A stretch of 7,820 nt of DNA, from NCBI GenBank assembly GCA_019420135.1, contig JAHZHS010000097.1, positions 1 to 7,820 of the forward strand, read 5' to 3'. The first letter of the stretch is position 1; every line of letters begins with the position of its first letter. The position numbers and the translations under genes are program-made. The notes under the pieces are model-generated. The model searched no databases, was not told where the DNA came from, and was given only the letters and a program-made list of their open reading frames with translations. Shown here in pieces: positions 1-4,995 of this stretch. The DNA is from Oscillospiraceae bacterium (lineage in GTDB: Bacteria; Bacillota; Clostridia; Oscillospirales; Ruminococcaceae).

Positions 1-1356
1 CTGGTCGGCATGGAGCTTTTCCAGGGGCAGGGGCTGGCCCTGTTCCAGGGGAGGCAGGGCGGTCTCCTTCTTCTCCTTGTCGTCGGTGGCCTCCTCATAG
101 AGGGCGGTGTAGCCGTCGAAGGCCACCTGGTAGCCGCTGGCGCGGAAGAGGTAGTCCCCCGCCGTGATGGCCACCGAGACGGTATCCTGCTCACAGTCGG
201 CCATCTGGCTGGCCATGAAGCGGCTCCAGATCAGGCGGTAGAGCTTGGCGGTGTCGCCGGTCAGGCTGCCGTCCACCTCGTCGGGGGTCAGCCCCGGCAC
301 CGAGGGACGGATGGCCTCGTGGGCATCCTGGGCCGCGGTGGCGGAGCGGGACTTGTACTTGCGCTTGGCCTTGCAGATATAGCGCTCGCCCCAGCGGCCG
401 CCGATATACTCCTTGGCCGCGGCGACCGCCTCGTCCGAGACGCGCAGCGAGTCGGTACGCATATAGGTGATCAGACCGATAGCGCCGTGACCGGCGATCT
501 CCACGCCTTCGTACAGCGTCTGGGCGGCCCGCATGGTGCGGGTGGCCGAGAAGCCGTAGCGGCGGCTGGCCTCCTGCTGGAGGGTGGAGGTGATGAAGGG
601 CGGCGGCGGCACACGGCGGCGCCGGCCCTTGTCCACCTGGGCGACGGTGTAGGTCTTGCCCTCCAGGGCAGCCAGAATGCCGTCGGCCTGTTCCTTGTTG
701 GTGACCGACAGTTTTTTGCCCGCGGCGTCGGCGGACAGCCGGGCGGTGAAGGCGGTGCGGCCCTTGCCGAACTCGGCGTCGATGTTCCAGTACTCGTCGG
801 GGACGAACTTTTCAATTTCCAGTTCCCGGTCACGGATCAGGCGCACGGCCACGCTCTGCACCCGTCCGGCGGAAAGGCCCCGGCGGACCTTGCGCCACAG
901 AAAGGGCGACAGCTTGTAGCCCACCAGGCGGTCCAGCTCACGCCGGGCCTGCTGGGCATTGAACAGATCCATATCGATGGCGCGGGGATGGGCCATGCCC
1001 TCCTGCACGCCTTTTTTGGTGATCTCGTCAAAGGTGACGCGGTTGGGCTGGGACGGGTCCAGACCCAGCACGTTGGCCAGATGCCAGCTGATGGCTTCGC
1101 CCTCGCGGTCCGGGTCGGTGGCAAGCAGCACGCCGTCCGCGTGTTTGGCCTCATCCTTGAGCTCGCGGACCAGCTTTTCCTTGCCCTTGATGGTGATATA
1201 GCGCGGCGTGTAGCCGTTCTCCACGTCGATGCCCAGCTGGGAGGCGGGCAGGTCGCGGATGTGGCCCATGCTTGCCGTGACCTTGTAGTCTTTGCCAAGG
1301 TATTTGCCGATGGTCTTTGCCTTGGCCGGGGATTCCACGATCACTAACTTTGCCAT
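1..1356 (-). CDS. topA: DNA topoisomerase I, N-terminal 452 residues (partial at left edge)
   Basis: Type IA topoisomerase, which relaxes negatively supercoiled DNA by single-strand breakage and passage through a 5'-phosphotyrosine intermediate. The protein begins MAKLVIVESPAKAK, the TOPRIM start with Glu8. The acidic metal motif DPDREGE lies at residues 81-87. The active-site block GLITYMRTDS gives the catalytic tyrosine at residue 298, and QDAHEAIRPS follows downstream. The reading frame is open from the ATG at 1354-1356 to the window edge. The usual family length is about 690-700 residues, so the rest of the core and any C-terminal zinc ribbons lie outside. An AGGAG site at 1368-1372 sits 11 nt before the start. 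The gene follows dprA on the same strand, the order seen in Bacillus (smf-topA), and it probably shares dprA's transcript because I see no convincing promoter in the 107-nt spacer. Codon 4 is TTA, a codon absent from the rest of the visible gene. Identification is firm. Confidence 0.97.
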   Translation of the reverse strand, partial: MAKLVIVESPAKAKTIGKYLGKDYKVTASMGHIRDLPASQLGIDVENGYTPRYITIKGKEKLVRELKDEAKHADGVLLATDPDREGEAISWHLANVLGLDPSQPNRVTFDEITKKGVQEGMAHPRAIDMDLFNAQQARRELDRLVGYKLSPFLWRKVRRGLSAGRVQSVAVRLIRDRELEIEKFVPDEYWNIDAEFGKGRTAFTARLSADAAGKKLSVTNKEQADGILAALEGKTYTVAQVDKGRRRRVPPPPFITSTLQQEASRRYGFSATRTMRAAQTLYEGVEIAGHGAIGLITYMRTDSLRVSDEAVAAAKEYIGGRWGERYICKAKRKYKSRSATAAQDAHEAIRPSVPGLTPDEVDGSLTGDTAKLYRLIWSRFMASQMADCEQDTVSVAITAGDYLFRASGYQVAFDGYTALYEEATDDKEKKETALPPLEQGQPLPLEKLHADQ

Positions 1357-1379
1357 GTGTGATGACACTCCTGTCTGCG

Positions 1380-1399
1380 GCCGCCGGAACAGCGGCGGC
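1380..1399 (-). other. All-GC hairpin just before the topA ribosome site
   Basis: Bases 1380-1386 (GCCGCCG) are perfectly complementary to 1393-1399 (CGGCGGC) around a 6-nt loop. This gives a 7-bp, all-GC hairpin in the minus-strand transcript between dprA and topA. It ends 7 nt upstream of the topA AGGAG. No T-run follows it, so it is not an intrinsic terminator. It might pause or process the RNA, or affect topA translation; those roles are inference only. Confidence 0.4.
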
Positions 1400-1463
1400 G
1401 CTGGTCTGCCGGGGCGGAATACTCCGGCTCAAAAAACATAATGCCCCTGGGGAAACGGATTTT

Positions 1464-2567
1464 TCACCGGGCGGCTGCAAGGCTGCGGCCCGGACCCGGC
1501 ACGGCGGCGCCGGCCAGTTCCAGCTCGGTGTAGGCGGCCAGCACCTGGGCAGCGGGAAGCTGCGCGGCGCGGCAGATATCCTCCAGGTACATGGGATCGG
1601 GGCCCAGCACTTCCAGCACCTTCTGCGCGATGGGCGAAAGGTCGGAAAAATTACTGTCCCCCGGGTCATTTTGCCACAGATCGTCCTCCGGCGCAAGTCC
1701 CAAAACCCGGCAGACGTCTCCGGCGCTGCGCAGAATGTGCGCCCGGCCGTCCGCCAGAAGGGCGTTGGTGCCCTCGCTGGTGCGGCTGAAAATGCTGCCC
1801 GGGACCGCCATGACAGGGCGGCCGTACCGCTCGGCGTGGCCGACGGTGTTGGTGGTCCCGCTGCGCAAACTGGCCTCGCAGACGCACAGAGCTTCCCCCA
1901 TGCCCGCGATGAGACGGTTGCGCATCAGAAATGTCCCCTGCATTTTGCCCGAAAAACCGGGATGGTACTCACTGACCACCGCGCCGCCCAGCCGCTCGAT
2001 GTCGGCGCGCAGGGGGGCGTTGGCCGCCGGGTAGGTCTTATCGATGGCAGTGCCCAGAAAGGCGATGGTCTCCATACCGCAGTCCACAGCAGCCTTGTGG
2101 GCTTCCCCGTCCAGGCCGTCGGCCAAGCCGCTGATGAGCACAACGCCCTGTTGTGCCAGAGTGCGGGAGATCTCCCCGCAGGCGCGGCGGCCGTAGGGCG
2201 TGGGACGGCGGGTGCCTACCATGGACACATACCGTCTGCCGTTGAGGCAATCGGTGCGCCCCGTTACATATAATACAAGAGGGAGGTCGGGCAGGTCCCG
2301 CAGGCGGGCGGGATAGTCCGGGTCCTCCGGCGTCAGGATGGCTGCCCCGACGGCCTCACAGTCCGCCAGCCGTTCCGACAGGTCGCCGGGTTCCAGGCGG
2401 CGGGCACGGGTCAGGGCGGCACGGCTCAGAAAATCCGGCCGCAGTCCCGCCCTGATCTGGGTATAAAAGCTGCGGGCGTCCCCGTACCGTTTCAGGGCAA
2501 GGCCCGCCGACGGCGAGGCAATGCCCAGCACATCGGCCATCCACAGCCAGTAGAGTACGTTTTCCAT
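1464..2567 (-). CDS. dprA: DNA processing protein DprA/Smf
   Basis: DprA binds single-stranded DNA and loads RecA, protecting incoming DNA during natural transformation. The gene is widespread even in bacteria not known to be competent. The 367-residue protein shows the Rossmann-like DprA core: VSMVGTRRPTPYG near residue 115, SGLADGLDGEAH from 146, YPAANAPL near 179, the RNRLIAG signature at 216-222, SGTTNT at 236-241 and AVPG near 254. A C-terminal winged-helix-like segment (about 310-357, starting LSPIAQKVLEVL) completes the family plan. I chose the ATG at 2565-2567 because a purine-rich site, GGGGGAGAGG, lies just upstream and the protein then starts MENVLYWLWM. The next upstream ATG (2636) would overlap the methyltransferase gene. 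It lies 19 nt after that gene and 107 nt before topA, all on one strand, which suggests one operon. The usual SGSLIT motif appears as SGTTNT, a modest variant. Confidence 0.95.
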   Translation of the reverse strand: MENVLYWLWMADVLGIASPSAGLALKRYGDARSFYTQIRAGLRPDFLSRAALTRARRLEPGDLSERLADCEAVGAAILTPEDPDYPARLRDLPDLPLVLYVTGRTDCLNGRRYVSMVGTRRPTPYGRRACGEISRTLAQQGVVLISGLADGLDGEAHKAAVDCGMETIAFLGTAIDKTYPAANAPLRADIERLGGAVVSEYHPGFSGKMQGTFLMRNRLIAGMGEALCVCEASLRSGTTNTVGHAERYGRPVMAVPGSIFSRTSEGTNALLADGRAHILRSAGDVCRVLGLAPEDDLWQNDPGDSNFSDLSPIAQKVLEVLGPDPMYLEDICRAAQLPAAQVLAAYTELELAGAAVPGPGRSLAAAR

Positions 2568-2586
2568 GCCTCTCCCCCGTTTCGGT

Positions 2587-3363
2587 TCAGCAGCCCCGGA
2601 AATGCCACAGCAGGACGCTGCCCGCCACGGCGGCATTGAGGCTCTCGGCCCGGTCGGTCATGGGGATCTTCACCGCCTGACCGCAGGCATCAATGGCAGC
2701 GTCGCTCAGTCCCTGGCCCTCGCTGCCGATGACAACGCAAAGTCCCCCTGCAAACTCCCGGCCCACCGTATCCAGAGGCACGGCGCCCCGCAGGGCGGTG
2801 GCCAGGCAGGTCATGCCCCGCTGCCGCAGGGCTGTGAGCTGTGCAGGCAGGTCCTGGGTGACGACCACCGGAATCCGCGCTGCAGCCCCCATGGAGGCCC
2901 GCAGCGTCCGGGGAGAGAAGGGCGAAGCACAGCCCTTGTCCAGCAGCACGGCATCAAACCCGAAGGCCGCCGCGCTGCGGATGAGGGTGCCCACGTTGCC
3001 GGGGTCCTGCACCCGCTCCAGAGCCAGGATGCGCCGGGCATCCGCCAGGACCTCGGGACCGGGATGGGGCAGTTCAAACAGGCAGAACACCTGCTGGCTG
3101 TTTTTGGTGGAGGACAGCTTGTCCGCCACATGGTCGGCCACCGGCCAGGTCACGGCGTCAAACTTTTCCAGCTCGGGCGTGCGGTCGAGGGCCCGCTGTG
3201 TGGCAAAGCAGATGGTGCAGCGGCAGGCCGCCGACAGTTCCAGGCAGAGCTTGGGACCCTCGGCAAAAAAGAGGCCCTCCGCATTGCGGCGCGCTTCCTC
3301 GTCCCGCAGGCGGCAGGCGTGCTTGACTTTTTCGTTGTCTCGGCTGGTAATCGTCTCGTTCAC
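2587..3363 (-). CDS. SpoU/TrmH-family RNA 2'-O-methyltransferase
   Basis: Predicted SAM-dependent methyltransferase that methylates a ribose 2'-OH in rRNA or tRNA, using the trefoil-knot SPOUT fold. All three SpoU motifs are present: motif 1 DPGNVGTLIRS at residues 120-130, motif 2 IGSEGQGLSD near 212-221, and motif 3 IPMTDRAESLNAAVA at 233-247. An N-terminal substrate-binding part (about 1-100, including FFAEGPKLCLE) matches the plan of RlmB/YsgA-like members. At 258 residues it has a normal length. The start is taken as GTG (3361-3363), giving VNETITSRDNEKVKH, with GGGGAA upstream. The only in-frame ATG upstream (3501) would run through the terminator and into rplT. It lies between the rplT terminator and dprA. 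Ribosomal context favours rRNA as target, but the exact nucleotide cannot be read from sequence, so no gene symbol is given. Confidence 0.92.
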   Translation of the reverse strand: MNETITSRDNEKVKHACRLRDEEARRNAEGLFFAEGPKLCLELSAACRCTICFATQRALDRTPELEKFDAVTWPVADHVADKLSSTKNSQQVFCLFELPHPGPEVLADARRILALERVQDPGNVGTLIRSAAAFGFDAVLLDKGCASPFSPRTLRASMGAAARIPVVVTQDLPAQLTALRQRGMTCLATALRGAVPLDTVGREFAGGLCVVIGSEGQGLSDAAIDACGQAVKIPMTDRAESLNAAVAGSVLLWHFRGC

Positions 3364-3410
3364 TGGTTTTCCCCGTATCTGCCGGGCGGGCCGGCTGTAT
3401 TTTCCCCTAT

Positions 3411-3449
3411 AACACAAAAGCGACGCACGCGTGCGCGTGCGTCTGCTTT
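3411..3449 (-). terminator. Intrinsic terminator after rplT
   Basis: In the minus-strand transcript an inverted repeat pairs 3445-3449 with 3417-3421 (AAAGC/GCTTT) and 3435-3442 with 3423-3430 (ACGCACGC/GCGTGCGT). The loop is 4 nt, with a small internal bulge at 3422 and 3443-3444. The stem is followed by TTTTGTGTT in the transcript. The hairpin begins 12 nt beyond the rplT stop. It probably ends most infC-rpmI-rplT transcripts, with some readthrough into the methyltransferase gene, for which I found no clear promoter. Confidence 0.85.
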
Positions 3450-3460
3450 GACTTTCTTTG

Positions 3461-3817
3461 TTACGCCTGAGCCTTCTTGGCGGTCTCGACCAGAGCGGCA
3501 AAGCTCTGAGGATCGTGAATGGCCATCTCGGACAGCATCTTGCGGTTCAGCTCGATGCCGGCCTTCTTCAGGCCGTTCATGAAGGTGGAGTAGTTCATGC
3601 CCTGGGGACGGACTGCATTGTTGATGCGGGCGATCCACAGGCTGCGGAACTGGCGCTTCTTCAGCTTGCGGCCGACGAATGCGTAGTTGCCGCTCTTCAT
3701 GACGGCCTGCTTGGCCATGCGGAAGTGCTTGCTCTTGGAGCCGTAGTAGCCCTTGGCCAGCTTGAGGGTCTTGGTACGACGCTTATGCGTCATGGTAGCG
3801 CCTTTGATACGTGCCAT
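3461..3817 (-). CDS. rplT: 50S ribosomal protein L20
   Basis: L20 binds 23S rRNA early in 50S assembly. In Bacillota and Gammaproteobacteria it also represses its own operon by binding a leader or operator RNA. The 118-residue protein is full length for the family. It has the basic N-terminal extension (MARIKGATMTHKRRTKTLKL, residues 1-20), the YYGSKSKHFR segment and the conserved FRSLWIARIN. The C-terminal globular part (about 60-118, including GMNYSTFMNGLKKAGIELNRKM) is the region known to carry RNA recognition for feedback in studied species. An AAAGGAGAT ribosome site lies 8-10 nt before the ATG. It is the last gene of the infC-rpmI-rplT block, 52 nt after rpmI, and is followed by a strong terminator. 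Confidence 0.98.
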   Translation of the reverse strand: MARIKGATMTHKRRTKTLKLAKGYYGSKSKHFRMAKQAVMKSGNYAFVGRKLKKRQFRSLWIARINNAVRPQGMNYSTFMNGLKKAGIELNRKMLSEMAIHDPQSFAALVETAKKAQA

Positions 3818-3869
3818 TGTATTCTATCTCCTTTATACTCTCGATATCAGTTCCCGGACCCTGGATGGC

Positions 3870-4076
3870 TCAGCCGCCGTAGGGCATCATCTTGCGGACG
3901 GTGGCCTCGTTGGTCTTGTCCACGTAGTGGTTCATGCGCAGGCCGCGGGTGAGCTTGGTGGTCTTCTTGGTCAGGATATGGCGGCGCTTGGACGCGTTGC
4001 GCTTGATCTTGCCGCTGGCAGTCATCTTAAAGCGCTTTTTGGCGCCGGAAAGGGTCTTGAGCTTCATTTTAGCCAT
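3870..4076 (-). CDS. rpmI: 50S ribosomal protein L35
   Basis: Small basic protein of the large ribosomal subunit. The 68 residues match the family along the whole length: MAKMKLKTLSGAKKRFK, then a Lys/Arg-rich middle with RNASKRRHILTKKTTK, then the C-terminal segment ending VRKMMPYGG. It is slightly longer than the common 64-66 residues because of its C-terminal tail. A strong TAGGAGGAAA ribosome site precedes the ATG by about 7 nt. It sits 25 nt after infC and 52 nt before rplT, the universal order of this operon, and should be co-transcribed and co-regulated with both. Confidence 0.98.
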   Translation of the reverse strand: MAKMKLKTLSGAKKRFKMTASGKIKRNASKRRHILTKKTTKLTRGLRMNHYVDKTNEATVRKMMPYGG

Positions 4077-4101
4077 TTTCAGTTTCCTCCTAAAAGCGTG
4101 T

Positions 4102-4632
4102 TTACTTGTTCGGGCTGGGCGAAAGGAACATCATCATGCTGCGCCCCTCGAGCTTGGGCTGCTTGTCAACGACAGCCTTGCCCTCAAGCGCCTCGGCAAA
4201 GCGCTTTTCCACATCGATGCCCAGGTTGGTGTGCGCCATCTCGCGGCCGCGGAACCGGATGGAGACCTTCACCTTGTGGCCCTGCTGCAAAAATTTGACC
4301 GCCTGGTTCACTTTGGTGTTGAAGTCATTGGTATCGATGTTCAGAGAAAGGCGGATTTCTTTCAGCTCGACAACCTTCTGGTTTTTGCGGGCTTCCTTTT
4401 CCTTTTTCTGCATCTCGAACCGGTATTTGCCGTAGTCCAGGATCTTGCATACCGGGGGCTTTGCCTGCGGCGCAACCTTGACCAGGTCAAGATCACGCTC
4501 CTGCGCAAGACGCAGCGCGTCGCGCGGACTCATGACGCCCATTTGCTGGCCGTCTGCACCGATCAGGCGAACCTCCTTGTCTCGGATCCGCTCATTGATT
4601 TCCAGTTCCTTGGAATTGCTGTTGCTGGCGAT
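4102..4632 (-). CDS. infC: Translation initiation factor IF-3 with ATC start codon
   Basis: IF-3 binds the 30S subunit, prevents premature 50S joining and checks start-codon and initiator-tRNA pairing. The N-domain runs from INERIRDKEVRLIG (residues 12-25) to PVCKILDYGKYRFE (60-73). A Lys-rich linker follows at about 76-86, and the C-domain (87-170) contains VSIRFRGREMAH and GRSMMMFLSP. Starting at the first ATG (4542) would remove the conserved INERIRDKEVRLIG segment. The frame is open only back to a TGA at 4648-4650, and between that TGA and the ATG there is no ATG, GTG or TTG. The ATC at 4630-4632 lies 9 nt after GGAGG and gives a normal 176-residue IF-3 (MASNSNSKELEINER). ATT, ATC or ATA starts are known for infC and let IF-3 limit its own synthesis. 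First gene of the minus-strand ribosomal operon. Confidence 0.95.
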   Translation of the reverse strand: MASNSNSKELEINERIRDKEVRLIGADGQQMGVMSPRDALRLAQERDLDLVKVAPQAKPPVCKILDYGKYRFEMQKKEKEARKNQKVVELKEIRLSLNIDTNDFNTKVNQAVKFLQQGHKVKVSIRFRGREMAHTNLGIDVEKRFAEALEGKAVVDKQPKLEGRSMMMFLSPSPNK

Positions 4633-4641
4633 GGGAACACA

Positions 4642-4646
4642 CCTCC
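4642..4646 (-). promoter_or_regulatory. Shine-Dalgarno site that sets the infC start
   Basis: GGAGG in the minus-strand RNA, with 9 nt between it and the ATC at 4630-4632. It is the only strong ribosome site upstream of the conserved IF-3 N-terminus. It lies too far from the internal ATG at 4542 to serve it, so it supports the ATC start. Confidence 0.85.
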
Positions 4647-4675
4647 GTCACAAATATTATTGGGAAATTGTACGC

Positions 4676-4705
4676 AAAAAGCGGCTGCCAGTACCAAGCA
4701 GCCGC
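4676..4705 (-). terminator. Attenuator (intrinsic terminator) in the infC leader
   Basis: Minus-strand RNA folds GCGGCTGC (4698-4705) onto GCAGCCGC (4681-4688), a perfect 8-bp GC-rich stem with a 9-nt loop, directly followed by TTTTT (4676-4680). It sits after the infC promoter and 29 nt before the infC ribosome site, so termination here would stop the whole operon. That placement is the hallmark of attenuation rather than of a gene end. Confidence 0.85.
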
Positions 4706-4787
4706 CAAACTCATACATACGCACATTGCCCGCCAGGAGCAAAACACGTTCGTAATGACCCGGGGTACCAATACCCGCAAGGTGAGC

Positions 4788-4809
4788 CGACGGCGTCCAA
4801 CGCCGGTCG
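4788..4809 (-). other. Strong leader hairpin upstream of the attenuator
   Basis: CGAC plus GGCGT (4788-4796) pairs with ACGCC plus GTCG (4800-4804 and 4806-4809) around a 3-nt loop, with a single bulged G at 4805 on the plus strand (C in the RNA). It lies about 15 nt into the predicted infC leader and is probably part of the regulatory fold. Confidence 0.6.
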
Positions 4810-4829
4810 CTGCTTTTTTTACAGCGATT

Positions 4830-4858
4830 AGTCTACCACGTCTTTGCCGCCGTGTCAA
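4830..4858 (-). promoter_or_regulatory. Promoter of infC-rpmI-rplT
   Basis: On the minus strand a perfect -35 hexamer TTGACA (4853-4858) is followed after exactly 17 bp by TAGACT (4830-4835), a 4/6 match to the -10 consensus. Transcription should start near 4823. This is the best sigma-A-type promoter in the window, as expected for a highly expressed ribosomal operon. Confidence 0.85.
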
Positions 4859-4901
4859 GGGGCATCTGTTCCGCGCAAGTCAATTTTTTTGCGGAAAATC
4901 T

Positions 4902-4931
4902 ATGGCAACACGCGCATAAGTATGGTATGAT
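4902..4931 (+). promoter_or_regulatory. Extended -10 promoter of ddl
   Basis: On the plus strand TATGAT (4926-4931, 5/6 match) is preceded by TGG (4923-4925), forming an extended -10 element TGnTATGAT. A weak -35, ATGGCA (4902-4907), lies 18 bp upstream. Transcription would begin near 4938, leaving a leader of about 58 nt before ddl. It diverges from the infC promoter, with about 90 bp between the two -10 boxes. Confidence 0.7.
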
Positions 4932-4979
4932 AAGCTGAACATGCCTGTGTGTACATCAAAGCCGCGGTATGTTATTAGG

Positions 4980-4987
4980 AAGGAGAT
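4980..4987 (+). promoter_or_regulatory. Ribosome binding site of ddl
   Basis: AAGGAGAT with AGGAG at 4981-4985 lies 10 nt before the ATG at 4996. An ATG at 4988 is too close and in another frame. The in-frame ATG at 4969 lies upstream of the site. The site therefore fixes the ddl start at 4996. Confidence 0.75.
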
Positions 4988-4995
4988 ATGCGTTT

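Larger units (their letters stand above)
4676..4823 (-). promoter_or_regulatory. Structured infC-rpmI-rplT leader RNA, probably L20-responsive
   Basis: The transcript predicted to start near 4823 has about 190 nt before the infC start codon. Four structures can be read directly: TCGCTG/CAGCGA near the 5' end (hairpin around an A-run); a 9-bp hairpin with one bulged base at 4788-4809 (CGAC-GGCGT against ACGCC-g-GTCG); a 5-bp hairpin at 4763-4776 (GGGTA/TACCC with loop UUGG); and the terminator at 4676-4705. In Bacillus subtilis this operon is controlled by L20 binding a leader that ends in a terminator. Position and layout match, but I did not fold the RNA or compare it with the Rfam L20 leader model, so the ligand is an inference. 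An IF-3-linked or other attenuator is possible. Confidence 0.65.

Noticed and set aside
10..1347. 445-codon open frame on the plus strand opposite topA
   Set aside because: Same register effect. The minus strand encodes clear TopA motifs including the catalytic tyrosine.
1431..1453. CCCCAGGGG followed by a T-run after dprA as a terminator
   Set aside because: At most 3 bp can pair around a minimal loop, and the T-run begins 7 nt after the repeat.
2568..2636. Upstream ATG at 2636 as the dprA start
   Set aside because: It would add 23 non-conserved residues and overlap the methyltransferase gene, while a ribosome site directly precedes the ATG at 2567.
3364..3501. ATG at 3501 as the methyltransferase start
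   Set aside because: It would run through the terminator and overlap rplT. The added residues are Arg-rich and not family-like.
2566..3582. 338-codon plus-strand frame opposite the methyltransferase gene
   Set aside because: In register with the SpoU gene and without recognisable domains; a shadow frame.
4788..4820. Hairpin followed by seven T on the plus strand, resembling a terminator
   Set aside because: No plus-strand gene lies upstream, the T-run is separated from the stem by 4 nt, and the hairpin is better explained as part of the infC leader on the other strand.
4969..4995. ATG at 4969 as the ddl start, or ATG at 4988
   Set aside because: 4969 lies before the AAGGAG site, and 4988 is in another frame and too close to it. 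The ATG at 4996 is properly spaced.
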